From Maribacter halichondriae (GTDB taxonomy: Bacteria; Bacteroidota; Bacteroidia; Flavobacteriales; Flavobacteriaceae): a stretch of DNA of 64,000 nucleotides. The notes beneath the pieces were generated by a model. The model worked only from the letters and a program-made list of their open reading frames with translations, was not told the DNA's origin and did no database searches. Every line of letters begins with the position of its first letter. The stretch's first letter is position 1. A program made the translations under genes and the position numbers. The stretch is taken from positions 3,531,001 through 3,595,000 of the forward strand of contig NZ_CP107030.1 in the NCBI RefSeq assembly GCF_027474825.1, given 5' to 3'. Positions 9,238-18,536 of the stretch are shown here, piece by piece.

Positions 9238-10347
9238 TCAAGAAGCGTGCATTTGTTTCGCATAATCGGAAGGGCTTCTTCCATCGGAGAATTTTTTGAA
9301 CGCCTTGTAAAAAGATGCCCGGTTATTAAAACCCACGTCATAGGCGATTTGGGTTATGGTCCGATGATCCTCTTTATTTTGTAGCAAAAGGTTTTTAGCA
9401 TCCTTGATTCGGTATTGGTTTACAAAATCAAAGAAAGAAAGATTGAAATGTTCGTTGATGATCTGTGATGTGTGATTTCTCGATAGGTTCATGAGCATGG
9501 ATAGATCATCTAACCGGAGGTCATTGTCCAAATAGGGTTCTCGTTCTTCCATAATGCGTAAGAGTTTTGCTTTCATTTCTAGGGATAGGGCTTCCGACAG
9601 ACCTGTTTTTCTATATTTTACAAAAGGTAGGACTTCTTTGATGGATTTGCCCTCGAAGATTTCGGGTTGCACAAATCCGAAGAAAGAAAGCATTCCTATA
9701 AAACCGACAATGGCAATGTCTACCAGATAATCGTAATCAGGATTCATAAGTCCGAACCGGACCAAGAAAATATAGAGGGCGAATAGAAGGACAAATCCAA
9801 AATAGGATCCGACGAACCATTTGAGCCATTTATTCTCACGAAAACCGACCTTTTTGTTCCTCCAAAAATTGAAATAGGTATAGGCAGCGTAGAAAAACAT
9901 GATGGCAATGACGATCCAAATGGCGGAGTTTGGAAAATAGGCATAATCGTACGTTCTACCCTCAAGAACGACCTTTACCTTTTCTTGAGAAGACAGGGCA
10001 TAAAAGGGATATAGCATTGAAACCGTCGTGGTCGGAGGAACCAAAAACAAAAGATCACGCCATATAAAACCTGTGTGGTCGATTACCTTGCGGGTATAAA
10101 TAAAAACAATTGCCCCGTATACCGTCCACAATGGAAAATGGGCCAGATTGAGGTGAACGAACGACGCTGCATAAATATCTCCGGACCAACGTAGGGAATT
10201 GTTCAGCAACTCAAAGGCGAACAAGAAAGTATAAATACCTAGCAAAATGTTCGCCATTCGGTCCCCCTTCTTTTTGAAGAAAAACAGAATAGATAGAAGA
10301 ATTCCTAAAAAAGTAAAAAACAGGAATAAGAGAATAATCCAATTCAT
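9238..10347 (-). CDS. Membrane-anchored AraC-family transcriptional regulator (paralogue B)
   Basis: 369 residues with the same architecture as the neighbour at 7977-9131: a multi-pass membrane N-terminal half and a C-terminal AraC HTH (LRLDDLSMLMNLSRNHTSQI; TQIAYDVGFNNRASFYKAFK). The region GLSEALSLEMKAKLLRIMEE and the segment EHFNLSFFDFVN are nearly identical between copies, while membrane segments have diverged. That suggests shared DNA-binding preference but different inputs, which is inference. About 100 bp separate the two genes. Confidence 0.85.
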   Translation of the reverse strand: MNWIILLFLFFTFLGILLSILFFFKKKGDRMANILLGIYTFLFAFELLNNSLRWSGDIYAASFVHLNLAHFPLWTVYGAIVFIYTRKVIDHTGFIWRDLLFLVPPTTTVSMLYPFYALSSQEKVKVVLEGRTYDYAYFPNSAIWIVIAIMFFYAAYTYFNFWRNKKVGFRENKWLKWFVGSYFGFVLLFALYIFLVRFGLMNPDYDYLVDIAIVGFIGMLSFFGFVQPEIFEGKSIKEVLPFVKYRKTGLSEALSLEMKAKLLRIMEEREPYLDNDLRLDDLSMLMNLSRNHTSQIINEHFNLSFFDFVNQYRIKDAKNLLLQNKEDHRTITQIAYDVGFNNRASFYKAFKKFSDGRSPSDYAKQMHAS

Positions 10348-10444
10348 GGTAGCGGCTATGATTCCTTAAAGTTAAATGTAGTTCGACAAAAATTGTCTCT
10401 TTTTATAGGATTGCCTAAAAAGACCTCATATCACGGTACATGGG

Positions 10445-11182
10445 TTATAAATCGTCATGCGTTTTAGACGAATCAGATACCAGACGGTTAATCTCCAAAA
10501 GCTCCGACTCGGTAAGATCGCGCCATTTCCCAACAGGAATATCAAGGGTTACGTTCATGATACGAATGCGCTTGAGTCGCTTTACACGATAATCCAAATA
10601 TTCGCACATGCGACGTATTTGCCGATTTAGGCCTTGGGTCAGAATGATTTTAAACTGGTATTTACCAAGTTCTTCGACCCCACATTTGCGGGTCACTGTA
10701 TCTAGAATGGGGACTCCGTTTCGCATTTTTTCGAGAAATTCTTCGGTAATAGGCTTGTCGACCGTAACGATGTATTCCTTCTCGTGGTGATTGCGTGCAC
10801 GCAGAATTTTATTGACGATGTCTCCGTCATTGGTCAAAAAAATGAGGCCTTCGCTGGGTTTGTCCAATCGACCTATTGGAAAGATGCGTTTAGGGTAATT
10901 GATAAAATCGATGATATTATCTTTTTCAACTCGGGTATCGGTGGTGCAGACAATGCCGATAGGTTTGTTAAAAGCCAGATATACGGGTTTTTCGTTCGGT
11001 TCGGAGATTAATTTGCCGTTTACCCGTACTTCGTCGCCCTCTGTAATTTTTGTGCCCATTTCGGGTACTTTGCCATTGATGGTGACCCGACCCTGTTCGA
11101 TGAGTTTATCGGCCGCTCGGCGTGAGCAGTAGCCGACCTCGCTGAGGTATTTGTTGATACGGGTTTGTTTGGGTTCTTGCAC
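10445..11182 (-). CDS. rluF: 23S rRNA pseudouridine synthase, RluF-like
   Basis: 245 residues. An N-terminal S4 RNA-binding domain ([20 protein letters not shown]) is followed by the RsuA/RluB/RluF catalytic domain. The catalytic Asp is in [16 protein letters not shown], and the RluF-type motif [16 protein letters not shown] is present. RluF modifies U2604 in the decoding-related region of 23S rRNA. Length matches the family. Monocistronic on the minus strand. Confidence 0.9.
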   Translation of the reverse strand: MQEPKQTRINKYLSEVGYCSRRAADKLIEQGRVTINGKVPEMGTKITEGDEVRVNGKLISEPNEKPVYLAFNKPIGIVCTTDTRVEKDNIIDFINYPKRIFPIGRLDKPSEGLIFLTNDGDIVNKILRARNHHEKEYIVTVDKPITEEFLEKMRNGVPILDTVTRKCGVEELGKYQFKIILTQGLNRQIRRMCEYLDYRVKRLKRIRIMNVTLDIPVGKWRDLTESELLEINRLVSDSSKTHDDL

Positions 11183-11297
11183 AGGGTAATTTTAATTGGT
11201 GCAAATTTAACGGATTTGATTTAAGAAGTGGAAGGTCGGTAGACTTTATGGGGCTGGGCGCGGAACTCGTCACGGACGAGCACTAGCGAGGCGCGTT

Positions 11298-11307
11298 GTT
11301 GTGTGCA
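11298..11307. repeat. Inverted-repeat half flanking orphan gene (left)
   Basis: GTTGTGTGCA occurs here, and its exact reverse complement TGCACACAAC occurs at 11807-11816. The two bracket the orphan gene 11320-11784. See findings. Confidence 0.5.
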
Positions 11308-11319
11308 GTAATCGCAATC

Positions 11320-11784
11320 TTATTTGTTTTCAGATTCGAAGTGAGCGTTTTCAACTTGTTCAGTGATAAATTCGATCTCCTTATTTACCGATTCTAAATT
11401 CAGTCTACTCGTAAGAATTGTATAGGAAAAATTAGCCAACCGAGCCTTTTTTGGTTTTATAAGTTGTGCCAATGACCAATAGTAAATTGTAATTTCATGA
11501 CCTGAATCCGTAGTTTGCTCATAAAACATTTTATAAGCATTTTTATTGGGCAATGAAATGGTTTTTGATTCTTTCACATTTAGGCCGCTTAATACATCCA
11601 AAACTTCCAATTGATTTTCGCCAGAAGGAGCATTTAGAGACATAATCTTCAATCGTAAGGTTCCAGAAAGAGGGGTGTCTTCATAAAAACTTCCCCCATG
11701 CTCATCGTCATATTCCTCTATCCAGTTTTTAGGAATTTCGAATGTTAAGATTCCTCGATATCTAATTTTCTTTGTATTCTTCAA
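11320..11784 (-). CDS. Hypothetical protein
   Basis: 154 residues, no signal peptide and no recognised family. The visible features are an N-terminal strand-rich part (YRGILTFEIPKNWIEEYDD) and a C-terminal helix, giving a small alpha-beta protein of about 17 kDa. It is bracketed by an inverted repeat (11298-11307 and 11807-11816) and by intergenic repeat-like DNA, and its low GC content differs from rluF next door. The setting suggests an acquired single-gene cassette. Function unknown. Confidence 0.55.
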   Translation of the reverse strand: MKNTKKIRYRGILTFEIPKNWIEEYDDEHGGSFYEDTPLSGTLRLKIMSLNAPSGENQLEVLDVLSGLNVKESKTISLPNKNAYKMFYEQTTDSGHEITIYYWSLAQLIKPKKARLANFSYTILTSRLNLESVNKEIEFITEQVENAHFESENK

Positions 11785-12034
11785 ATTTGAACTAATGTTT
11801 TTTCATTGCACACAACTAGTTGATAAACGCAATGTATAAAAAAACCATACATAACCACCAAGAACAAGTTGTACGCCAATATTTGACACATGGCGCATAA
11901 CCGCCTGTTGAGTTGTATATAAGCAGTTTTAGTGGAGAATATCTCGCTTTTTGAAATTAGAGATTTACCACATGTCGGGGTCAGAGCGAGCTGTAAACGT
12001 TTAATTTTATTTCGGTGGCAAATTTGCAACACTT
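11785..12034. repeat. Intergenic repeat-like element, no gene
   Basis: This stretch opens with TGCACACAAC and continues with ATAAACGCAATGTATAA and GGCGCATAACCGCC, short motifs of the kind that make up flavobacterial intergenic palindromic elements. An 83-codon open frame on the minus strand has no protein-like composition and is not called. Confidence 0.4.
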
Positions 12035-12400
12035 TTAATTAAACTCCCCAAAATGCCACAGCACACCCGAAGGGTCGTGCATAAAGATTTCGCGGCCCCA
12101 GTCCCAAGTTTTGATGTCGGTGAGCCGTACGCCCTTAAATTTTTCGGGCAATCTTTTTTCCATCAAATCTTTTTGGCATTGTTCAAGATCATCGACTTCC
12201 AAGAAAAGCATCGAATTGTTGATCCAATCCTTCACGTAGGCATTTTGGAGGTAGAAGGCAAGACTTTCATTGACCTTGAAAAGGCTCATGCTCTTATCAA
12301 TGACCACCTCCTCGAAGCCCAGCTCTTTATAAAATTTTCTGGACTCTTGATAGTCTTTTGCCCCGATAAAGGCCCGAATCGATTTTGAAGTATAGTTCAT
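12035..12400 (-). CDS. VOC-family (glyoxalase/bleomycin-resistance-like) protein
   Basis: 121 residues forming the paired beta-alpha-beta-beta-beta units of the vicinal oxygen chelate fold. The first unit starts IRAFIGAKDYQESRKFYKELGF and the second ends WGREIFMHDPSGVLWHFGEF. Members range from glyoxalases to antibiotic-binding proteins, so substrate cannot be assigned. It starts 4 bp after the stop of the SRPBCC gene at 12405-12919 on the same strand and is probably co-transcribed with it. Confidence 0.8.
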   Translation of the reverse strand: MNYTSKSIRAFIGAKDYQESRKFYKELGFEEVVIDKSMSLFKVNESLAFYLQNAYVKDWINNSMLFLEVDDLEQCQKDLMEKRLPEKFKGVRLTDIKTWDWGREIFMHDPSGVLWHFGEFN

Positions 12401-12404
12401 AGGA

Positions 12405-12919
12405 TTACATATTTACAAAGACGTGTCCCGCTTGTGGTATTTCGGTCAAGTCGAATTCTTTTTCATTGAGCAGAATGCCGTGTTCCAAATAGGCTTTTAG
12501 GTTGGCCAACCAGAAAGTCCAGCCACAACTGCAGCCGTTGTAAACGTCCATTTTGGTTTTCTCGTCTGTGGGAATCTCGAACTGCTTTAACGTCAATAAA
12601 ACAGCATCGCCTTTATTTTCAAGTGTTACCGAGACTTTGCTGACCTCGGCAAATGAAAATTCGAGATAATCTTTGCCGTTGGCTTTCCGTATTTCTCCTT
12701 TTTCCTGGCCGTTCCAATTGTACCATTCCCAAACATATGTATCTCCGGCCTTGATGTGTTCTTCCGCCTTTCGTTGAGTTCCATCTGGAGTGGTGTATGC
12801 TGCATTCCGTAGAAACCAAGATTCAATCCCCTCCTTTGTGGCCCAGCACCAATACAGTTTTTCCTGCGGTGCCTTGATGTAAATCTTTTTGTAAACGAAT
12901 CGAAAGTCAACTGTTCCAT
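12405..12919 (-). CDS. SRPBCC/AHSA1-like domain protein, one frameshift near the start
   Basis: With one base corrected at about 12896-12904 the frame runs uninterrupted for about 171 residues, from MEQLTFD through YKKIYIKAPQEKLYWCWATK to EIPQAGHVFVNM. The pattern (IYIKAPQEKLYWCWA early, CSCGWTFWLANLKAYLEHG late) is that of the AHSA1/START-like hydrophobic-ligand fold. It is followed 4 bp later by a VOC gene and preceded by a beta-lactamase-fold gene. The single indel is most likely a sequence error. Confidence 0.7.
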
Positions 12920-12925
12920 ACTATT

Positions 12926-14059
12926 TTATTTTTTGCGGTTCAATTCTTGTTTATAGATTTCACGCCCTAATTCGGCCAAAAACGGAATGCCGACCTCTTC
13001 GAATTCATAGGTGTCATCGTTGAAGATTCCATTTTTATTGACCAAAAGGGTAGCAGTGAGCATAAATTCCACATCATTCGTATCGTCGACGACAAAGGCA
13101 CAGTCTGTTAGCGTACCGTACGCCCATCCTACTTTATTGTAAATTTTGATATGGTCGGGCATATCTTCTTTGGTATCACCATACATAAAGAATTTACAGT
13201 ATCCATCGTAATACTCCTTTGGATCATAACCTAATTCTTTTGGTAGTGTATGCATGGCGGAAAGTAAAAATTCCCTTTGTTCTTCGCTCAAATCAAAACG
13301 TTGGTTCTCCGGAAATTTTTCAGGAAAAATAACACGTTTTAGAAGACCATGTTGCGCATCGATCGGATAGTAGTTTTTTAAGCTAAAATCAAAGGGTTCT
13401 TGGATCAATGAGTCTTCCTCTAGATATCCCGTGCCTTTTTTAACGCGATTCAATTGTAAAGGTTTAGCCGAGGTGTTGATCGTGCCGGCAAAAGTGGCCG
13501 TTGTACTATCGTTCAAATAGATGATCAAAGGTTTTGTGGAAACATCGTCAGAATGATATCCAAGGCGATGGGCGATTCGAACGGGTTGAACACCTCTTTT
13601 TTCCAATCCGGCGTTCATGGCGTCTTGGCCTAAAAATTCGACCAATCGATTGTTCGCGATATTATCGCTTACGGCGAAAATCTCTGAAATGGCCTTGGCG
13701 AATGTCGTTTCTACCGAATCGCCCTCGACATAAAATCGGGTATTTCTATCCAAGGTATCAATGGCATTGAGTTTTTCCAACGCGAGGACGGCCACTGGAA
13801 ATTTTACGGTGCTTGCGGGGTAGAAGTAGTTGTCTTTGTCGACTTGAAAGTCATAATCCGTAAATAGAACGCTATCATTTCTCCGGTCGATTTGGGTAAA
13901 ACGTATTTGAACTTCGAATTGGTCGACGCTATCCACCACTCTTTTAATGTTCTTATTTTCAGAGGCAAGTACAATTTCCAGCGGATTTTCAGAAGCGGTC
14001 GGGTCAGTGCAATTGACCAAAAGAAAAACAGTAAGAAATACAAGAAAGGTTTTTTTCAT
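12926..14059 (-). CDS. Class A beta-lactamase-like serine hydrolase lipoprotein
   Basis: 377 residues with a lipoprotein signal (Cys17 in LLVNC). The serine beta-lactamase fold shows S83-x-x-K86 (PASTVKF) and the SDN loop at 131-133 (AVSDNIANNRL). The KTG region is not canonical; NKVGWAYGT is the closest match. Because the triad motifs SxxK and SDN are present, an acyl-serine mechanism is plausible, but size and divergence suggest a peptidoglycan or amide hydrolase rather than a resistance enzyme. Expected location is the periplasm, lipid anchored. Confidence 0.8.
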   Translation of the reverse strand: MKKTFLVFLTVFLLVNCTDPTASENPLEIVLASENKNIKRVVDSVDQFEVQIRFTQIDRRNDSVLFTDYDFQVDKDNYFYPASTVKFPVAVLALEKLNAIDTLDRNTRFYVEGDSVETTFAKAISEIFAVSDNIANNRLVEFLGQDAMNAGLEKRGVQPVRIAHRLGYHSDDVSTKPLIIYLNDSTTATFAGTINTSAKPLQLNRVKKGTGYLEEDSLIQEPFDFSLKNYYPIDAQHGLLKRVIFPEKFPENQRFDLSEEQREFLLSAMHTLPKELGYDPKEYYDGYCKFFMYGDTKEDMPDHIKIYNKVGWAYGTLTDCAFVVDDTNDVEFMLTATLLVNKNGIFNDDTYEFEEVGIPFLAELGREIYKQELNRKK

Positions 14060-14108
14060 GATCGGTTCGGTATTTTTCTATATAAAGAATTTATTAAGAT
14101 CGGCATGT

Positions 14109-14378
14109 TTATTCCCCTCCTTGGGAGGAGCTAGGGGAGGTCCCTTCATATACTTCGCCCCGATGGGGTTTAAGTGCATCACGCACTTTTATCATATCAA
14201 GTTCGTCAACCACCATAAAGGCCAAACTATGCATTTCACCAAGTCTTTGATATCCGGTGATGTCAAGGGGAAGTTGTTCTAGGGCAATGTATTCTTTCAG
14301 ATGTTTTTCGTGATGTTCGGCCGTTTTCTCGGCGGTGGGACCCCGAAAGTCCCAAATCAGTTTTATTTTTCTGCCCAT
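14109..14378 (-). CDS. Conserved hypothetical protein
   Basis: 89 residues. The core RKIKLIWDFRGPTAEKTAEH through VRDALKPHRGEVYEG looks like a small conserved Bacteroidota protein of unknown function, with several His (AEHHEKHLKEY, GEMHS). The final nine residues (SPSSSQGGE) are encoded by a palindromic repeat at about 14112-14141, so the native C-terminus probably ended earlier. Confidence 0.6.
   Translation of the reverse strand: MGRKIKLIWDFRGPTAEKTAEHHEKHLKEYIALEQLPLDITGYQRLGEMHSLAFMVVDELDMIKVRDALKPHRGEVYEGTSPSSSQGGE
14112..14141. repeat. Palindromic repeat overlapping a gene end
   Basis: The arms CCCCTCCTTGGGAGGAG and CTAGGGGAGG make nested inverted repeats at the 3' end of the 14109-14378 gene. 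The high GC and hairpin form contrast with the flanks and suggest a dispersed intergenic element. Confidence 0.55.
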
Positions 14379-14435
14379 TTTAATGCGTCAGGTTTTATTT
14401 GAAGGATTTTATTGGTTTAAAGGACAAAAAATTTT

Positions 14436-14494
14436 CTTCCAACTTCCAACTTCCAACTTCCAACTTCCAACTTCCAACTTCCAACTTCCAACTT
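14436..14494. repeat. Heptanucleotide tandem repeat (CTTCCAA)n, about 8.4 copies
   Basis: Perfect tandem copies of CTTCCAA abut the stop codon of the SRPBCC gene at 14493-14948. The related unit CTTCCAT forms a second array at 46296-46379. Copy number of such heptamers is expected to vary between strains. Confidence 0.95.
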
Positions 14495-14948
14495 ACTGAA
14501 TACTGTCTACTGAAACCCCCTCTTCCGCAAATGCCTTGAAGTCTTCCATATATTTTTTTGACTGTTTTTTGAAAGCGCCCGGCATAAGAAAGCCCATGGT
14601 CTTCATCATAAAACCTTCAAATTGAAAGTCGGTCTCGAAATCCATTTTGTACTGTGACCGTCGATATCCTTAAAATAGTTTTTTTGCAAATTGTGTACAC
14701 CTTTGGTATCATAGGTGGCATGAAACTCGTAAGGGAAATTTTTTTATTATAGTTTCGACAAGCACCATATTCCGTTTTCCCATAAGGTATTGGAGTTCCA
14801 TTTTTGAGCCTTCTTGACCGGGTGGGCCTGAAATAATTTTGTAGCCTGTCAAGCCACGCTGCCAATGCCTCATATTATCCGGATTGTCCATTTTTTCAAT
14901 GAATTCGTCCCGAGGTACTTCTACCGTAATTTCCGTAGTGTATTTCAT
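14493..14948 (-). CDS. SRPBCC-family protein, frameshifted
   Basis: Reconstructed length is about 151 residues. The N-terminus MKYTTEITVEVPRDEFIEKM and the body (GFMMKTMGFLMPGAFKKQSK) match small SRPBCC/polyketide-cyclase-like proteins with a ligand cavity. The frame breaks at the T run 14739-14745 (one base short) and at about 14632-14640. The last few residues (VSVDSIQ) and the stop codon lie in repeat-like DNA joined to the heptamer array. Both indels look like consensus errors. Confidence 0.65.
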
Positions 14949-15070
14949 GGCATTGAATATAAGTTGTTCTTCTACTTACTAATGTAATAAATTTTGAAGT
15001 GATGGCTAAAATTCTGTTAAGTAAAACAAGTATCGCTTGTACAACGTGATCTAATTCCTATTTTTGCGGG

Positions 15071-15972
15071 ATGCTATTTCGAAAATATAGGAGTGCCTCC
15101 TTGTTAAAAAAGTACTGGTTTTTTTACTAGGGCCGATTCTATTTTCATCCTGTAACTATTTACGGAAAGAGGAGGATGGCAAAAAACCTTTGGCCCGCGT
15201 TGGTCAAAGCTATTTATATGAAGAGGATCTCGCCCCTTTGTTGAACGACGACCTGTCAAAAGAGGATAGTGCGTCGTTCGTTACCAATTACATCAACAAT
15301 TGGGCTTCCAAGCAATTATTGTTGACCAAGGCCAAAATCAATTTGCCCGAAGAAAATCTAGCCGAATATGATGCATTGGTCGAGAACTATCGAACCGATC
15401 TTTATACCAGGGCCTACAAAGAAGCCTTGGTCGAACAAGGTAGCGATACGCTTATAACCGAATCACAATTGAATCGATTCTACGAAGCGGAAAAGGAAAA
15501 TTTTCGACTTAAAGAAAAACTGATCAAAATCCGGTTTATAGAATTGCCAAAACAGTTCTTGAACAAAGATGAGGTCATAAAAAAGCTCAAAAGTTTTAAA
15601 GAGGATGATGTCGCCTACTTAGACTCGATCAGGGGTACAGTTTAAAAAGCTCAATTTTAACGATTCCTTTGGATAAGGGCGTCGAGGGTTATTGATGAAA
15701 TACCGCCTTTAACATTCGAGAATCAAGATAAGTACTTAAAAAATTCACAATTTTTTGAATTGGAGGATGCATTAGGGGTATATTTGGTCAAGATTACGGG
15801 GGTTTTGCAGGTTAATGACATTGCGCCCTTGTCGTTTATAGAGCCTACCATAAAACAAGTACTGCTCAGTCGGCGAAAGTTGGACTATATTCGAAAGCTC
15901 GAAACTGAAATCATAGATGAAGCTATTAAAGAAAAAGAATTTGAAGTTTATACCAAAGATGAAGATGAATAA
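15071..15972 (+). CDS. PpiC/SurA-like lipoprotein, frameshifted
   Basis: Start ATG at 15071. With the T run at 15119-15125 lengthened by one base, the signal reads WFFLLGPILFSSC, a lipoprotein signal. The body (ARVGQSYLYEEDLAPLL; NWASKQLLLTKAKINL; FRLKEKLIKIRFIELP) resembles the SurA-type N-terminal chaperone region of peptidylprolyl isomerases. Further breaks lie at the G run 15632-15635 (one long) and near 15668-15671 (T run one short). The stop overlaps the start of the SurA-like gene, so these two envelope folding factors form an operon. Confidence 0.65.
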
Positions 15973-17407
15973 TTTGATGTACCTAATGTCGGCCTTCTTT
16001 CTGACCGGAATGCTGTTCGCTCAAGAAACGACCGAAGTTCCTGATACACAGATAGAACCTCAAGAACCCGTTGTGGAGACTGCTATGGTGGTCAAAAAAG
16101 ATACGACCAGAAATTTCAAGAAAATAAAATTGGATGGTATCGCGGCCGTAGTCGGCGATTACGTCATACTTGATTCGGACATTGAAAAAACGATGATCGA
16201 TATCAAAAGCCAGGGGGCCTCTATGGAAGGTGTCAATCATTGCAGTATGTTGGGCAAACTGATGGAGGATCGTTTGTATGCCCATCAAGCCGTTCAAGAT
16301 AGCCTTTTGGTATCCGACGATGAGGTGGCCGCCACCACGGATCGACAAATTCAAGGCTTTTTGTCGCAATTGGGTTCGATGGAGAAATTGCTGAAGTTTT
16401 ACAAAAAGGAAGACGAGGCCAGTTTGCGGGAAGACATCAATATAATTATCAAACTGCGCATGCTATCTGAAAAGATGCAACAAAAAATAGTGGAGGATAT
16501 TGAAATTACTCCTGAAGAAGTACGTCAGTTCTATAATAAGATTCCCGAAGATGAGCGTCCTGTGTTCGGTGCCGAAATGGAAATTTCCCAAATCGTTAAA
16601 GAACCTAAGGCCTCCGATGTAGAAAAGCAAAAGGTAATCGACAAACTCAATGCGATAAAACAAGATATCGAGGATAACGATGCCAGTTTTAGTGTTAAGG
16701 CGATTTTATATTCGCAAGGTCCAAGTAAGTCGCAAGGCGGACTTTTAGGAAGCATCACCAAAGATTCGGGATTCGATAAAACCTTTAAGGATGTGGTCTT
16801 CAGCACCGCAGAAGGTGAAGTTTCGGAACCGTTCGAGACCCAGTTCGGGTTTCACATTTTATATGTGGAAAAAATTAGGGGCCAGGAGCGCGATGTGCGT
16901 CATATCATATTGCAGCCCGAAATCTCGCAAGAAGCTATGGACGCTGCCAAAACGGAACTCGATAGCATACGACAGGCCGTTCTTGATGGTAAGTTCACCT
17001 TTGCCGAGGCAGCACTCAATTTTTCCGAAGAAAAAGAGACCAAGTTCGATGGGGGCCTGCTTCGTAACCCTACCAACTTCGATTCACGGTTTGAACTGAC
17101 TAAAATGGATCCGACGCTTTACAACCAGGTCAGAAACCTAAAGGATAACGAAATTTCAAATCCAATTATGGATCAAGACCCGAGGGGTGGTGGCGTGAAG
17201 TTCAAAATTCTAAAAATTACGAATCGTTACGAAGAACATGTCGCAAATTTTTCTCAGGATTATATAAAAATACAGCAGTTGGCCAAGACCGAAAAACAGT
17301 ATACCGCCATCAAAAAGTGGATGGAAAAACATATCAAAGATACCTATGTGAGCGTCAATGCAGAGAACCAAGAATGTGATTTTGCCAATAATTGGGTAAA
17401 AGAATAG
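15959..17407 (+). CDS. Peptidylprolyl isomerase, SurA-like
   Basis: Start at 15959 gives MKMNNLMYLMSAFFLTGMLFA, a good signal peptide, and overlaps the previous stop by 14 bp. About 482 residues. An N-terminal SurA domain (LDGIAAVVGDYVILDSDI; LMEDRLYAHQAV) precedes two parvulin (PpiC) domains at about 215-320 (AEMEISQIVKEPKAS... FETQFGFHILYVEK) and 325-430 (DVRHIILQPE... FSEEKETKFDGGLL). It is expected to escort unfolded outer-membrane proteins through the periplasm. Followed 4 bp later by a MoxR ATPase, a conserved flavobacterial order. Confidence 0.85.
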   Translation: MKMNNLMYLMSAFFLTGMLFAQETTEVPDTQIEPQEPVVETAMVVKKDTTRNFKKIKLDGIAAVVGDYVILDSDIEKTMIDIKSQGASMEGVNHCSMLGKLMEDRLYAHQAVQDSLLVSDDEVAATTDRQIQGFLSQLGSMEKLLKFYKKEDEASLREDINIIIKLRMLSEKMQQKIVEDIEITPEEVRQFYNKIPEDERPVFGAEMEISQIVKEPKASDVEKQKVIDKLNAIKQDIEDNDASFSVKAILYSQGPSKSQGGLLGSITKDSGFDKTFKDVVFSTAEGEVSEPFETQFGFHILYVEKIRGQERDVRHIILQPEISQEAMDAAKTELDSIRQAVLDGKFTFAEAALNFSEEKETKFDGGLLRNPTNFDSRFELTKMDPTLYNQVRNLKDNEISNPIMDQDPRGGGVKFKILKITNRYEEHVANFSQDYIKIQQLAKTEKQYTAIKKWMEKHIKDTYVSVNAENQECDFANNWVKE

Positions 17408-17411
17408 CTGC

Positions 17412-18365
17412 ATGTCGGACACAACCGCAATACATAACCTGGTCGAGAAACATAGTGCATTAAAGCAGGAGATTGCAAAGGTAATCGTCGGTCAGCATCA
17501 GGTCGTCGAACAAATACTATTATCGATCTATACAGGAGGACACTCATTGCTTATCGGTGTGCCCGGACTTGCAAAAACCTTAATGGTCAATACCATTGCC
17601 CAGACCTTGGGCCTCGATTTCAAAAGAATACAATTTACGCCCGATTTAATGCCAAGTGATATTTTGGGGAGTGAGGTATTGGATCAGAACCGCAATTTTA
17701 AGTTTATCAAAGGGCCTATTTTTGCCAATATTATTTTGGCCGATGAGATAAACAGAACGCCTCCGAAAACCCAGGCGGCCTTATTGGAAGCTATGCAAGA
17801 AAGTGCGGTAACTATTGCAGGTCAACAATACAAATTAGAATTGCCATATTTTGTTTTGGCCACTCAAAACCCTATTGAACAAGAAGGTACCTATCCGCTT
17901 CCTGAAGCGCAATTGGATCGGTTTATGTTCGCTATTGAGTTGAAGTATCCTTCTATCGCTGAAGAGATTCAGGTTGTAAAAGCAACGACCGATGATAACA
18001 CACCTACGGTAAACACCCTGTTCAATGCGCAGGAAATTCTGGAAGTACAACACCTGGTACGACGGATTCCGGTGCCCGAGAATGTGGTGGAATATGCCGT
18101 GAAATTGGTGAATAGTACCAGGCCGGGCCTTGATTCAGCTACCGATTTCGTGAAACAATATATTGATTGGGGTGCCGGCCCAAGAGCCTCGCAGAATTTG
18201 ATTTTAGGAGCCAAGGCGCATGCGGCGGTCCATGGAAAATTCTCTCCCGATATAGAAGATGTACAGGCCATAGCCATGGGTATTCTGCGACACCGTATCA
18301 TTAAAAACTACAAAGCCGAGGCCGAAGGCATTTCCGAGGAGGATATTATTGGGAAATTACTCTAA
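17412..18365 (+). CDS. MoxR-family AAA+ ATPase
   Basis: 317 residues, full family length. Walker A is GVPGLAKT (residues 49-56), Walker B is IILADEINR, and the sensor region LATQNPIEQEGTYPLPEAQLDR is typical of MoxR. These ATPases act as chaperones for assembly or cofactor loading of client complexes, often von Willebrand-domain proteins encoded nearby; none are in this window. The start lies 4 bp after the SurA-like stop, so the three genes 15071-18365 form one operon. Confidence 0.9.
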   Translation: MSDTTAIHNLVEKHSALKQEIAKVIVGQHQVVEQILLSIYTGGHSLLIGVPGLAKTLMVNTIAQTLGLDFKRIQFTPDLMPSDILGSEVLDQNRNFKFIKGPIFANIILADEINRTPPKTQAALLEAMQESAVTIAGQQYKLELPYFVLATQNPIEQEGTYPLPEAQLDRFMFAIELKYPSIAEEIQVVKATTDDNTPTVNTLFNAQEILEVQHLVRRIPVPENVVEYAVKLVNSTRPGLDSATDFVKQYIDWGAGPRASQNLILGAKAHAAVHGKFSPDIEDVQAIAMGILRHRIIKNYKAEAEGISEEDIIGKLL

Positions 18366-18454
18366 TAGGCGAACTTCAAATTCGATATTTTACCTATCTA
18401 AACATGGTAAAAGTGAAAAAGCGAATGATTCTATTTGTCAATTTGCTAAAACGC

Positions 18455-18483
18455 TTGCAATCATAAGGTAAAAATTTTATTTG
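18455..18483 (+). promoter_or_regulatory. Candidate Bacteroidota promoter for aconitase
   Basis: TTG at 18455-18457 and TTTATTTG at 18476-18483 (one mismatch to TAnnTTTG), 18 bp apart, about 50 bp before the acn start. Confidence 0.4.
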
Positions 18484-18536
18484 CGATCAGTATTTTCTTA
18501 ATTTCGTTGAATTACCATAAACCTAAAAAAGTATAT

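Noticed and set aside
11781..12032. 83-codon open frame on the minus strand
   Set aside because: Covers intergenic repeat-like DNA, with odd composition and no recognisable domain.
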